A stretch of DNA of 64,000 nucleotides, from positions 23,956-87,955 of the forward strand of contig JAEZUI010000018.1 in assembly GCA_023421115.1 (NCBI GenBank), in the 5' to 3' direction. The position numbers and the translations under genes were made by a program. The stretch comes from Bacillota bacterium (GTDB lineage Bacteria; Bacillota; Clostridia; Acetivibrionales; Acetivibrionaceae). Below the pieces are notes generated by a model. The model ran no database searches. It was not told where the DNA came from and worked only from the letters and a program-made list of their open reading frames with translations. Shown piece after piece: positions 16,972-25,996 of the stretch (its first letter is position 1; each line of letters starts with the position of its first letter).

Positions 16972-17790
16972 TCATATAGCTAATAATTCGTTATCAAGAG
17001 GGTTCAGTGTTTTTTCCCCTTTATCAATAAAAAGACCTACGCGATGTACCTTTAAAACGTTCAAATCAAAGCCTGTCCTTTCGCCAAAGGCCTGCAATGC
17101 AAATTCCGGCTTTAGATTTGCCATACTGCCAGCACTAAGAAGTAAAGAAAAAACATAATAACCTTTTAAATCCTTTACTTCCTGTAAATCATAAAAATCC
17201 TTTAATTTATCTATATACTCAAAAAGAGCTATATTCGGAGATTGTATATCCTTATTTCCATCAATAGTAATACTTCTATTTTCTATATAGCTTGCACTGA
17301 ATTTATGAATCATAGGTCTTATATTAACATCTTTAACTTTTCCTTTACTCTCCTTCTTAATAACAACCTCACCATTATCCAAAAAACGAAGTATATTTTC
17401 ATTAACTTCGTCCATCTCAGGATTTTGAGCTATTGCAACCAAAATCTCATAAGACGCCTTAGAAATTGACGCCATAATATTGGATTTTGTTGCCCTTATT
17501 TTAGCATCTGAAAGCTTTAAGCCTTCTGGAAGCTGCTTATTAAGAGTTTCAACAAATTGCACTGGATCCATATCTTCACTAAGCTCAAAATCCACATACT
17601 CTGCACTACTCGTCACTCCCACCGATAAAGGCAGTCCGAACACAATCTGTGGATGAGGATTAAACCCTTGAGAATAGTAAATGGGTATCCTAGAACGCCT
17701 TAAAGCCCTCTCAAACAACTTCATCATATCTAAATGGGATATATATTTTAGCTCTTCTCCTCTTGTAAACTTAGCCCTGATGTTAATCAA
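16972..17790 (-). CDS. TIGR03936-type radical SAM-associated protein (DUF2344)
   Basis: This family always accompanies the TIGR03960 radical SAM protein next door, and its role is unknown. The start is a TTG at 17790. GGAGG sits 8 bases upstream, and the protein then begins INIRAKFTRGEELKYISHLD, matching the family. The frame runs on 25 codons upstream but that part is antisense-like to its neighbour. Conserved blocks are HLDMMKLFERALRRS, GFNPHPQIVFGLPLSVGV and the C-terminal HRVGLFI. It overlaps the stop of the upstream gene by 8 bp, so translation is probably coupled. Confidence 0.88.
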   Translation of the reverse strand: MINIRAKFTRGEELKYISHLDMMKLFERALRRSRIPIYYSQGFNPHPQIVFGLPLSVGVTSSAEYVDFELSEDMDPVQFVETLNKQLPEGLKLSDAKIRATKSNIMASISKASYEILVAIAQNPEMDEVNENILRFLDNGEVVIKKESKGKVKDVNIRPMIHKFSASYIENRSITIDGNKDIQSPNIALFEYIDKLKDFYDLQEVKDLKGYYVFSLLLSAGSMANLKPEFALQAFGERTGFDLNVLKVHRVGLFIDKGEKTLNPLDNELLAI

Positions 17791-19624
17791 AACAAATACC
17801 TCCGCCAAAAACTGTTGCTCCACATCCAGTGCATTCCACTTTGCAGTTTGGAGTAAGTTCTTCATTATATGCTCTCTTATTTTCTCTAATCAAGTGCTCT
17901 TTAGAAACACCTATATCAATATGGTCCCAAGGCAATATCTCCTCAAATTCCCTCTTACGGTTAGCGTAAAAACCAGGCTCTACACCGCACTCGTTGAAGG
18001 CTTCTATCCATATGTCAAATTTAAAGTGCTCACCCCAACTGTCAAACTTACAGCCCTTTCTGAAAGCCTCAAAAAGTACTTTTCCAACTCTCCTGTCACC
18101 CCTTGCAAATACTGCTTCAAGCTGACTCAATTCAGGGTCATGCCAATTATATTTAATATATTTGCTTTTAATTTTACCCTGTAAAAATTTCTGTTTTTCC
18201 TTAAGTGTAACAATTTCATCCTGCGGCTCCCATTGAAAAGGTGTAAAAGGCTTAGGTACAAAGGATGATGTACTAAGTGCTATACTCAAACCTTTACCCC
18301 TGTTTTCCTTTGGAGTTGCCATGTAAGCATCCACTACTTTGAATCCAAGATCGGCAATACCATTTATATCATCAAAGTTTTCGGTTGGAAGCCCTATCAT
18401 AAAGTAAAGCTTCACACTGCTCCAACCGCCGTTAAAAGCAGTTGCCACTGAGTTTATCAAATCCTGTTCTGTAACCCCTTTGTTTATTACATCTCTTAAT
18501 CTCTGACTTCCTGCTTCAGGTGCAAAAGTCAAACCACTTTTTCTAACCTTTTGAGCCTTCTCCATTAGGTCTAGTGAAAAAGAATCAATCCTCAAAGATG
18601 GCAGTGAAAGGTTTACCTTTTTAGGTTCCATTTCAACAAGCAAACCTTCTGCAAGCTCTTTAAAAGCACTATAATCACTAGTACTTAATGAAGTAAGAGA
18701 AATCTCTTCATAACCTGTGTTATTTTCCAAATCTCCTGCATACTCTAGGAGTCTTTCATATGAACGTTCTCTCACTGGTCTATATATATAACCGGCCTGA
18801 CAAAATCTGCATCCTCTTGTACAACCTCTGAATAATTCAAGCATAATTCTGTCATGTATAATACCTGTATATGGAACAATCACTTTATCAGGAAAATAGA
18901 CCTTATCAAGATCCTTTATAATCCTTTTTTTGATCTTCTTCGCATATTTCTCTTTTGTTGGTTTTATGCTTAAAATTGTATTATCATCCTTGTATTCCAC
19001 TTCATAAAACGCAGGAACATATATGCCCTCAATTTGAGAAATAGCATCTAAAAACATCTCTCTTGGTAAATCTTGCTTTTTCCAATCTATATAGGCATCC
19101 ATTACTTCATTAATAATCTCTTCTCCCTCGCCCATCATAAAAAAGTCTATAAAATCTGCCAAGGGTTCCGGATTATAGGCACAAGGACCTCCCGCACATA
19201 CAAAGGGATGTTCATTTGTCCTTTCACTACTAAAAACAGGAATTTGCGCCAAGTCCATCATGTTGATAATATTCGTGTAACTCATCTCATATTGTAGAGT
19301 AAATCCAATAATATTAAAATTTTTTATCGGATCATGGGTTTCAAGAGAAAAAAGAGGTATATCGTACTCTCTCATTTTTGCCTCCATATCCACCCATGGA
19401 GCAAATACTCTCTCACAGTAGGTATCTTGTCTTTCGTTTAGAAGATGATAAAGAATCTTCATACCTAGATGAGACATACCAACTTCATAGACATCGGGAA
19501 AACAAAAAGCAAATCTTGCCTCTATACCTGAAAGATCTTTATGAACACTATTCCACTCATTACCTATATACCTTGAAGGTTTTTCTACACTTTGTAAAAT
19601 TTTATCACTTATCTTTATACTCAA
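17783..19624 (-). CDS. TIGR03960-type B12-binding-like radical SAM protein
   Basis: A 613-residue radical SAM enzyme of a family found beside obg/rplU/rng operons in many Firmicutes, with no known substrate. The N-terminal third resembles a cobalamin-binding fold (FCFPDVYEVGMSHLGMKIL, GGPCAYNPEPLADFIDFF). The radical SAM cluster motif is CTRGCRFCQAG at about 266-276. The segment TFAPEAGSQRLRDVINKG is a conserved AdoMet-binding region. A Cys-containing tail (CKVECTGCGA) ends the protein. The start is TTG with GGAGG 6 bases before it. Confidence 0.9.
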   Translation of the reverse strand: MSIKISDKILQSVEKPSRYIGNEWNSVHKDLSGIEARFAFCFPDVYEVGMSHLGMKILYHLLNERQDTYCERVFAPWVDMEAKMREYDIPLFSLETHDPIKNFNIIGFTLQYEMSYTNIINMMDLAQIPVFSSERTNEHPFVCAGGPCAYNPEPLADFIDFFMMGEGEEIINEVMDAYIDWKKQDLPREMFLDAISQIEGIYVPAFYEVEYKDDNTILSIKPTKEKYAKKIKKRIIKDLDKVYFPDKVIVPYTGIIHDRIMLELFRGCTRGCRFCQAGYIYRPVRERSYERLLEYAGDLENNTGYEEISLTSLSTSDYSAFKELAEGLLVEMEPKKVNLSLPSLRIDSFSLDLMEKAQKVRKSGLTFAPEAGSQRLRDVINKGVTEQDLINSVATAFNGGWSSVKLYFMIGLPTENFDDINGIADLGFKVVDAYMATPKENRGKGLSIALSTSSFVPKPFTPFQWEPQDEIVTLKEKQKFLQGKIKSKYIKYNWHDPELSQLEAVFARGDRRVGKVLFEAFRKGCKFDSWGEHFKFDIWIEAFNECGVEPGFYANRKREFEEILPWDHIDIGVSKEHLIRENKRAYNEELTPNCKVECTGCGATVFGGGICFD

Positions 19625-19941
19625 TTCAGCCTCCGACAGTAGTTTATATTAGTAAAATTTATGTAACCTATGTCATAATATGCAATAATTCACATTTTTC
19701 ACTATATATATAAGTTCTAGCTCCTAGTACGATTAATACTATATACATATAATAACCAATTGATATCTTTTTAGCAATAAAAAACTTATATATAATAAAA
19801 ACCAAATTCTTTTACTCTATAAAAAATGCACAAATAAAATTAACATAATATTTTCTCAACTTCAAATATATGACATTTTACCTCGGTTGTATTTATTACT
19901 TTGATTGCACCTTCCGCTGCGGTATGAAAAAAACAAACACC
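19625..19941. other. Intergenic; contains one copy of a 36-bp dispersed repeat
   Basis: No gene is seen. The stretch 19891-19926 matches 42537-42572 at 32 of 36 positions (TTGATTGCA and a following GCTGC-GTATG core are shared). The rest is AT-rich and probably holds the promoter of the radical SAM unit. Confidence 0.5.
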
Positions 19942-21057
19942 TTATTCAATTGTCACCTTTCCGCTTGTCGGTGTAATTTGAACCCATGTTTGACCAGGAT
20001 TGAGAACAATTTCTTTTCCTTCACTATCGGTATATTTAGTTTGCTCGGTTCTCGATTTCTTAGACCACTTAATTTCTATGTACTTACCATTTGTAATATA
20101 ATATCCCGTACCGCTTCCAACGGTGTTTACTTCCTGTCTTCCTGCATCATCACCCTTTATAAGATGATTTGACACCTTTTGAATAATAACATTCTTTGCA
20201 GTAAACTGCTCTTCCGTTACTCTTTCCATATGAGGATCTCCTTTTCTATACCTCATATAAAGCTTTTTAGCCTCATCATACTTGAAAGAACAATCATAAC
20301 TTGTCGTATATCTTATATTTATGTTCAAAGCATCATTGCCGCCCGTAAGATCATAATCCTCGTCCGAGTATTTAAATAAAAGTCCTTTATCCGTCTCTGT
20401 TCTATATTTTACTCTTTGTACATACCCCTTTACTTTTTCCATCGATGTGTAAGAATCCTGCCAATTTCTTCTATCAGTGGTCAAATCCCAGAACACTTCC
20501 CCACCATTAGCTACACCATTTATATTATTTATTTTATACTTTTTCAAATCCTGCATAGCCATAGGACTATAACCGAAATGTACATAAATTGCGTCATGTT
20601 CCATTGCATAATCCAAAAAATAATGTCTTGAACTTCTAACCGGTCCTATCATAGTAGGGTCCTTATCCCAGAATACAGGCATTAACCTGGTTGTACCACC
20701 TTCAACAACTATCTCATAAATGACCTGGGCAAGATATATTCCACCCTGAGGTAAAGGCCTTGTCCCCTCATTATCAATCATAACGGCATAGGGTCTCATT
20801 CCTTCTTTAGGAAGAGTAAAATTCAATTCGGCCATTCCTTTTTCAGAACCGCTCTTATCCTCTCCTATTTGATCAGAATTAACATTGTCTTCAGGTGGAA
20901 CAATAGTATTTACAGGTGCTGGTATTGGTGTTGATATAGCAGCCGTACTTTCAACCTCTTTATTTGTAGGCGTTCCATTCCCGCATCCTCCGAGCATTGA
21001 TAAACCAAATAATGCTAACAAGGCAAAGGCATATTTTTTTATCCTTTTCATAATCAT
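19942..21057 (-). CDS. DUF3048 (YerB-like) lipoprotein
   Basis: This is a predicted extracellular lipoprotein of the YerB/DUF3048 family, whose role is unknown. The signal peptide is followed by the lipobox LGGC (about residue 25) and a Thr/Pro-rich linker. The conserved family blocks are RPYAVMIDNE, PQGGIYLAQVIYEIVVEGGTTRL, GPVRSSRHYFLDYA and, at the end, GTGYYITNGKYIEIKWSK with NPGQTWVQI. I chose the ATG at 21057, which has GGGGGT 4-5 bases upstream; an ATG two codons later is also possible. It is a single gene. Confidence 0.88.
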   Translation of the reverse strand: MIMKRIKKYAFALLALFGLSMLGGCGNGTPTNKEVESTAAISTPIPAPVNTIVPPEDNVNSDQIGEDKSGSEKGMAELNFTLPKEGMRPYAVMIDNEGTRPLPQGGIYLAQVIYEIVVEGGTTRLMPVFWDKDPTMIGPVRSSRHYFLDYAMEHDAIYVHFGYSPMAMQDLKKYKINNINGVANGGEVFWDLTTDRRNWQDSYTSMEKVKGYVQRVKYRTETDKGLLFKYSDEDYDLTGGNDALNINIRYTTSYDCSFKYDEAKKLYMRYRKGDPHMERVTEEQFTAKNVIIQKVSNHLIKGDDAGRQEVNTVGSGTGYYITNGKYIEIKWSKKSRTEQTKYTDSEGKEIVLNPGQTWVQITPTSGKVTIE

Positions 21058-21272
21058 ATAAACCCCCACTAAATGCACTTCATTTATTCTCAACCTCACG
21101 CACTTCTTAAAATAAATAATATTACGAAGCAGATGTGTTTTGTCTAATTACTTCTACATAGGTTAAAAAAATCCTCTAATAGGTTAGGAAATAATTTCAC
21201 ATAAAAAAGGGCCCAGGTGCTACAATTTCTTCGTTTCTAGGCCTAACATCCAATTCGAATGTAAATAATTAC

Positions 21273-21302
21273 AAAACCCCCTATATAATAATATAGGGAG
21301 TC
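21273..21302 (-). terminator. Terminator after DUF1292 gene
   Basis: On the minus strand CCCTATAT pairs with ATATAGGG, extended by flanking pairs and followed by GTTTTG. It lies 17 bp beyond the stop at 21319. Confidence 0.75.
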
Positions 21303-21318
21303 TTATACTTATTTCTAA

Positions 21319-21606
21319 CTATTGCTCATCAAACTCGTAATCACTTTCCATTCTAACTTTAAACTCTTCAAAAACTGCGTCAAGTTCATCATCATCGTCT
21401 ACACTTACAAAACTATCTTCTTCTTCACCATGTTCAATTTTAAGTATTACAACTTCATCAATATCCTTTTCTTCTTCACTTTCATCTACAGGAAGAAGAA
21501 TCACATACTCATTTCCGTTAAATTCAACAGTATCTAAGTGCTCAAATTCAACCTCTTCACCATTCTCATCTACTAAAATAACTATATCATCTCTTTCTTC
21601 AGACAT
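21319..21606 (-). CDS. DUF1292 family acidic protein
   Basis: A 95-residue, very acidic protein of the DUF1292 (YrzB-like) family, commonly encoded after ireB and ruvX. The family core is DIVILVDENGEEVEFEHLDTVEFNGNEYVILLP. The C-terminal half is a run of Glu and Asp ending in EFDEQ. The start has GGGAGG 9 bases upstream; open codons further up are rejected. Function unknown, cytoplasmic. Codon bias toward GAA/GAT follows from its acidity. Confidence 0.9.
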   Translation of the reverse strand: MSEERDDIVILVDENGEEVEFEHLDTVEFNGNEYVILLPVDESEEEKDIDEVVILKIEHGEEEDSFVSVDDDDELDAVFEEFKVRMESDYEFDEQ

Positions 21607-21751
21607 ATCTTTTACCTCCCGTTTGACATTGTAAGTATTAATTATATCATAGAGATCAAAAAATTCCATCATTTTCATTGCAATAATGTATAATTTAGTT
21701 TTCTCCTATATTTTTATAATATTCTATAGATTAAAAATTCATAGACAGCTA

Positions 21752-22177
21752 TCAGTTTCTTAAAGCCATGGCATCTAAATATCCCTGAAGAATATAAACA
21801 GCTGCAATCTGATCTACCACTTGCCTTTTCTTTGATTTCTTTACACCTAACTCATTCATAGTTCTATTTGCAGCTACCGTACTTAGTCGTTCATCCCACT
21901 TTATTATCTCAATTCCTTCAACTTTATTATTTAAGTGTTCAATAAACTCGTTAGTTTTGTCTCCTCTAGGCCCTATAGTTCCATTCATGTTCTTAGGAAA
22001 TCCTACAATAACTTTTTTTGCCTCGTATGAATTTATAATTTCTAATATTCTTTCAATTGGTTCATCAATATTATTTCTCCAATTAATTGTTTCAATTCCC
22101 TGTGCTGTCCACCCAAGAGGGTCACTGACTGCTATTCCTATCCTACTATCACCATAATCTATTCCAATTATCCTCAT
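21752..22177 (-). CDS. ruvX: Putative Holliday junction resolvase RuvX/YqgF (pre-16S rRNA nuclease)
   Basis: RuvX/YqgF is an RNase H-fold nuclease implicated in pre-16S rRNA processing. The start MRIIGIDYGDSRIGIAVSDP with GGAGG 5 bases upstream is the family start. The acidic residues are Asp6 in GIDYG, Glu in KWDERLST and Asp in VVDQIAAVYILQ near the end. The length of 141 is typical. It belongs to the conserved ireB-ruvX-DUF1292 neighbourhood, although here an aldo/keto reductase gene separates it from ireB. Confidence 0.95.
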   Translation of the reverse strand: MRIIGIDYGDSRIGIAVSDPLGWTAQGIETINWRNNIDEPIERILEIINSYEAKKVIVGFPKNMNGTIGPRGDKTNEFIEHLNNKVEGIEIIKWDERLSTVAANRTMNELGVKKSKKRQVVDQIAAVYILQGYLDAMALRN

Positions 22178-22250
22178 AATTCCTCCAAGTATCCAAATTT
22201 CAAATAGTATAGCCCAAGATAATATTAACAACACATTAACTTTATAAAGT

Positions 22251-23198
22251 CTAGCAAATCTTTATTGCAAAACATGGACATGCACTTGCACAGTATCCAC
22301 ACAAGAGACATTTTTCTTCTCTGACCTTAGCTTTGTTATCCTTTATATAAAGAGCACCTTGCTTACATTTTTCAGCACATTTTCCGCATCCTTCACACCA
22401 AAAGTCAATATGAAGGTGTTTTTTTCTTCCTGCAGCTAAAGACCTTATATTATCCGGAACAGATTCATTGTTAAAAACACACACATTCATTATAACCTCT
22501 TCAACAGATTGCATTCCAACCGCAATTGAGTCAATATATGGTATATTTAAAACAAAATCCATACACTCCTTGTAAGAATTCAAAAGATTTCCTCCACCTA
22601 AAGGCTTCATACCATATATTCCTTTTCCTTTATCATGTGCTTTCTTTACTGCCGTAAGCATATCTTCTATTGTCCCGTCACCAATTCCTATTCCGGCTTT
22701 GTTAATTATAGGATGAATAACATCTACTCCAGGCATATCAGCACAAGCTTCAACTACTTCTACATTATGTGTGGACACTCCAACAGCCCTGATAATTCCT
22801 TTTTCCTTCATAGAAAAATAGTATTCCAAAGCATCACGATGGCCTCTGAGAGTGAGCCTACTTTCCTGTTCATGTAGTAAAAATATATCTATAACATCAA
22901 TATCCAGTTCTTTTCTGGCTTTTTCGAGGCTATCTCTAGCACCTTCAGAAGAATAAGCATAGGATTTTGTAGCAATGATAGGTTTTGAATTTGATTTCTT
23001 AATCGCTTCTCTTATGTAGTCATATGTTCCGTATAACTCAGCAGTATCTATAAAGTTAACTCCTTGCTCTAAAGCTGCTAATATAACATTTGTCCCCTCA
23101 TCTAAAGGCAAATTTGCCTGAAGCGGTCCTATAATCAATCCCCCAAAACACATTCTCGACACTTCAAGACCTGTGTCTCCAAGCTTTACATATTCCAA
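22251..23198 (-). CDS. Aldo/keto reductase fused to a 2[4Fe-4S] ferredoxin domain
   Basis: The N-terminal 240 residues form an aldo/keto reductase TIM barrel (KLGDTGLEVSRMCFGG, NFIDTAELYGTYD with the catalytic Asp/Tyr, IATKS with the Lys, and IFLLHEQ with the His). The last 70 residues carry two ferredoxin motifs (CEGCGKCAEKCKQGA and CLLCGYCASACPCFA). Such fusions are common in anaerobes and are thought to couple carbonyl reduction to ferredoxin. Substrate unknown. Its position between ruvX and ireB looks like an insertion into a normally tight cluster. Confidence 0.92.
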   Translation of the reverse strand: MEYVKLGDTGLEVSRMCFGGLIIGPLQANLPLDEGTNVILAALEQGVNFIDTAELYGTYDYIREAIKKSNSKPIIATKSYAYSSEGARDSLEKARKELDIDVIDIFLLHEQESRLTLRGHRDALEYYFSMKEKGIIRAVGVSTHNVEVVEACADMPGVDVIHPIINKAGIGIGDGTIEDMLTAVKKAHDKGKGIYGMKPLGGGNLLNSYKECMDFVLNIPYIDSIAVGMQSVEEVIMNVCVFNNESVPDNIRSLAAGRKKHLHIDFWCEGCGKCAEKCKQGALYIKDNKAKVREEKCLLCGYCASACPCFAIKIC

Positions 23199-23250
23199 TG
23201 TTCTACACCAACCATTCTGTTTTAAGAAATTCCGTTAGAAAAACTGTATT

Positions 23251-23277
23251 AAAAAACCCCGTATTTTTATACGGAGC
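23251..23277 (-). terminator. Terminator overlapping the ireB stop codon
   Basis: Read on the minus strand CTCCGTAT pairs with ATACGGGG around the loop AAAA and is followed by TTTTTT. The ireB stop codon TAA lies in the end of the left arm and loop. Confidence 0.85.
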
Positions 23278-23536
23278 CTTTATTACTATTCTCATCTAAA
23301 TAAAATCTAAGAATTTCTTCAAGTAATTCATCCCGCTCTAACCTTCTAATAATACTTCTAGCATCTTGATGATTAGTTATATAAGTAGGATCACCAGAAA
23401 GTATGTATCCTACAATCTGGTTAATCGGATTATAACCTTTCTCTTTAAGAGCCTTAAATACAGAGAAAATTACCTCTTTTGCCTCATTCACCTTTTCGTT
23501 TTCAACATTAAACATCATGGTCTCGCTGTTTGCCAT
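23267..23536 (-). CDS. ireB: IreB family regulatory phosphoprotein
   Basis: IreB (DUF965) is a small phosphoprotein controlled by the PASTA kinase IreK in enterococci and acts on cell-wall stress resistance. The 89 residues match the family throughout: ETMMFNVENEK (with the N-terminal threonine that is phosphorylated in related proteins), VFKALKEKGYNPINQIVGYILSGDPTYITNHQDAR and RRLERDELLEEIL. GAGAG lies 8 bases upstream. An adjacent IreK/IreP pair is not present in this window. Confidence 0.95.
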   Translation of the reverse strand: MANSETMMFNVENEKVNEAKEVIFSVFKALKEKGYNPINQIVGYILSGDPTYITNHQDARSIIRRLERDELLEEILRFYLDENSNKGSV

Positions 23537-23733
23537 AACTAATCACTCTCCTGCATAAAGGATGGGACCTTGATAGTTCAAAATACTTAGAATATTTAAG
23601 TAATAAGCCCATATATATATAGTAATACAAGAGGATAATTTATGCAACACATTTCAAATTCGATTAATCTGTATTATCTAGGCGAAATTTCGTCTGACTT
23701 CCCCGATTATCGCATTATCTCAGCTTGTTACCA

Positions 23734-25038
23734 TCAATTTTCGATATGTCCCCTAACATAATCTTCTACAGCTTCGTGTAGCTTAGCTTTAAGGATTTGT
23801 CCGTTGAAATCGGATTCACCTTTACATAGCACTTTTATATAGTTTGATGTTAATCCCTCTATCGTACCATTTTCACCCTTTACTTCCTGTTCAAACAAAA
23901 CTTCCATAGTTCTTCCTTCATATCTCTTGTTAAACTCTTTAACCTTCCTAGAGGAAAGTTCAATCAGCACATTGCTTCTCTCATCTTTCTTTTGTGGTGA
24001 TACTTGTTCAGTAAAGTCGGCTGCCGGAGTCCCTTTCCTTTGTGAATACTTGAAAACGTGCATTGCCGCAAAAGATATCTCATCTAAAAATCGGACGGTT
24101 TCATTAAATTCCATATCCGTCTCTCCTGGAAAACCTACCATAATGTCGGTTGTTATCGAAACATCCTTTAAAACATCCCTCAAAAGCCGAACCGATGCCC
24201 GGTACTCCTCAGTAGTATATTTTCTGTTCATACGCTTAAGTGTACTGTCACACCCACTCTGCAGCGATATATGAAAATGAGGACATACTTTCTCCAATTT
24301 ACTTATCTCATCTACAAAATCATGAGTTATGATTGTAGGTTCTATAGAGCCAAGCCTGATTCTTTCCACTCCGCCGATTTCATGTACCTTTTTGATAATG
24401 TCCAGAAGCGAAGTGTGTTTTATATCTTTTCCATAGGAGGCAATATGTATACCCGTAAGAACTATTTCCTTGTATCCGTTTAAAACGAGCTTCTTTACTT
24501 CATCAAGAACATATTCAACAGGACGGCTTCTTATAGGGCCTCTCGCATAAGGTATTATGCAATAAGAACAAAACTGGCTGCATCCCTCCTGTATTTTAAT
24601 AAATGCTCTTGTTCTTTCCTTATATACTTCAACCCCCAACTCTTCAAACTCTCTTGTCTTCATAATATCCTGGACTAAATTTAATTTATCCTGTCCTTCA
24701 TCAAGCATATTTATGCTTTCTAGAATTTTACCTTTGTCTTTAGTCCCAATAACCAAATTTACTTCCGGTATACCCAAAACTTCATCGGGAGATACTTGGG
24801 CATAACATCCCACTGCCACAATAATTGAGTTTTTATTGTTTTTCTTAGCTCTTCTGATCATCTGTCTTGACTTTCTATCACTAAGGTTTGTGACGGTACA
24901 AGTATTTATTATGTAGACATCTGCGAATTCTTCAAAATCCACTACCTCATATCCATTTTTCTTAAACATCTCAATAATAGCTTCAGTTTCATATTGGTTA
25001 ACTTTACAGCCTAATGTACAAAATGCAACTTTTTTCAT
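23734..25038 (-). CDS. mtaB: tRNA t6A37 methylthiotransferase MtaB
   Basis: MtaB converts t6A37 to ms2t6A37 in tRNAs reading ANN codons. It has three parts. The N-terminal methylthiotransferase domain has three cysteines (CTLGCKVNQYE, NTCTVTN, VGCYAQ). The radical SAM domain has CSQFCSYCIIPYARGP at about 146-161. The C-terminal TRAM domain is at about 375-434. The start MKKVAFCTLGCKVNQ is the family start and has GGGGGA 5 bases upstream. It is a single gene of standard length (434). Confidence 0.96.
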   Translation of the reverse strand: MKKVAFCTLGCKVNQYETEAIIEMFKKNGYEVVDFEEFADVYIINTCTVTNLSDRKSRQMIRRAKKNNKNSIIVAVGCYAQVSPDEVLGIPEVNLVIGTKDKGKILESINMLDEGQDKLNLVQDIMKTREFEELGVEVYKERTRAFIKIQEGCSQFCSYCIIPYARGPIRSRPVEYVLDEVKKLVLNGYKEIVLTGIHIASYGKDIKHTSLLDIIKKVHEIGGVERIRLGSIEPTIITHDFVDEISKLEKVCPHFHISLQSGCDSTLKRMNRKYTTEEYRASVRLLRDVLKDVSITTDIMVGFPGETDMEFNETVRFLDEISFAAMHVFKYSQRKGTPAADFTEQVSPQKKDERSNVLIELSSRKVKEFNKRYEGRTMEVLFEQEVKGENGTIEGLTSNYIKVLCKGESDFNGQILKAKLHEAVEDYVRGHIEN

Positions 25039-25218
25039 AATATCCCCCAAGTTTTTGTATATAACTTATATTATACAAAATTATTTTTTAAATATGTTTT
25101 AACATATCGTATAAAATCATAAGAAAATTTTAGCAATATCACAATTGACTTGCAACTACAAACAGGATAATATATATAATAATAGATGGTAAAACATTTG
25201 AAAAAAGGAGGAATTCGC

Positions 25219-25446
25219 ATGAAATCATTCAATATCTCTTTAAAATCCATTACCGATGTTAAGGACTTTGTAAATATAGTAAATAAGTATGACTTTGACA
25301 TCGATTTGACTTCAGGCCGTTACGTAGTTGATGCAAAATCTATCATGGGTATCTTTAGTTTGGACTTAAGTAAGCCAATTAAAGTTGACGTACATGACGA
25401 AAATTGTGACAAGTTCTACGATGAAATCAAAAACTTTATAGTATAA
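25219..25446 (+). CDS. HPr-like protein lacking the phosphorylatable histidine
   Basis: The 75 residues have the HPr fold pattern. The loop that in HPr reads IHARPA here reads ITDVKD, so His15 is absent. The Ser46 region is conserved (DAKSIMGIFSLDLSK). It therefore cannot pass phosphate in the PTS but could be a regulatory partner in the manner of Crh. GGAGG precedes the ATG by 7 bases; an earlier ATG is rejected. It stands alone with its own terminator. HPr-like proteins without His15 recur in clostridia, function unknown. Confidence 0.82.
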   Translation: MKSFNISLKSITDVKDFVNIVNKYDFDIDLTSGRYVVDAKSIMGIFSLDLSKPIKVDVHDENCDKFYDEIKNFIV

Positions 25447-25476
25447 AATTCACTTCGCTTAAAAAGAGGTGAAACC

Positions 25477-25509
25477 AAAGACCTTGAAATCCTTGATTTC
25501 AAGGTCTTT
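25477..25509. terminator. Bidirectional terminator between HPr-like and DUF523 genes
   Basis: Arms 25477-25491 and 25495-25509 pair perfectly for 15 bp. They lie between two convergent genes, 30 bp after one stop and 5 bp after the other. The T run is within the arm ends. Confidence 0.85.
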
Positions 25510-25513
25510 ACGT

Positions 25514-25996
25514 TTAGATACTTTTATTTATGTCTAAAAATAACCTTAAACAGTCGATTTCATCTTCGGATATCACTTTAACTCCATTTTCTTGAAGAAG
25601 GTCTGTAGTTACGCCATTTCCGGTTTTTAGGCTTGCTGAAAAAGTACCGTCATAAATATTTCCTTTGCCACATGAAGGACTTCTTGCTTTTAAAAGGGCC
25701 ATTTTAACATTCATCAATTTAGCAATGTTAAGCACTTCCCTTGCTCCTTTTATGAATTGTTCAGAAACGTTAATACCATCTTTTCTGATTACTTTTGCGC
25801 TGCATTCTAGTACAGCTTTACCATCTCCTCCTTGTATCTCGGCGGGTAGTCTTGGTGTTGCGCATCCTCCAAGCTGTTCAGGGCAAACGGGTATAAAATT
25901 GTACTTTGAAGCTAACTGTGCGATTTCACTATTATAATTGTTTTCTCCGTTGTATTTACAATTTGTACCTAAAAGGCAAGCGCTTATAATTATAAT
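25514..25996 (-). CDS. DUF523 family protein, apparent ATT start
   Basis: The frame encodes a full DUF523 protein of about 160 residues (ISACLLGTNCKYNG, VCPEQLGGCATPR, GAREVLNIAKLM, KARSPSCGKGNIYDG). No ATG, GTG or TTG exists at the expected N-terminus; the codon before this stretch is preceded by an in-frame stop. An ATT at 25994-25996 lies 9 bases after GGGGG and would give an N-terminus (met)-IIISACLLG like other members. I therefore place the start there by inference. GTG and TTG codons further in would cut off the conserved cysteines. Function of the family unknown; the conserved cysteines suggest metal or cluster binding. Confidence 0.7.
   Translation of the reverse strand: MIIISACLLGTNCKYNGENNYNSEIAQLASKYNFIPVCPEQLGGCATPRLPAEIQGGDGKAVLECSAKVIRKDGINVSEQFIKGAREVLNIAKLMNVKMALLKARSPSCGKGNIYDGTFSASLKTGNGVTTDLLQENGVKVISEDEIDCLRLFLDINKSI

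Noticed and set aside
17791..17865. Longer N-terminus for the TIGR03936-type gene
   Set aside because: The extra 25 codons overlap the upstream radical SAM gene, and the TTG at 17790 has a better ribosome binding site and family match.
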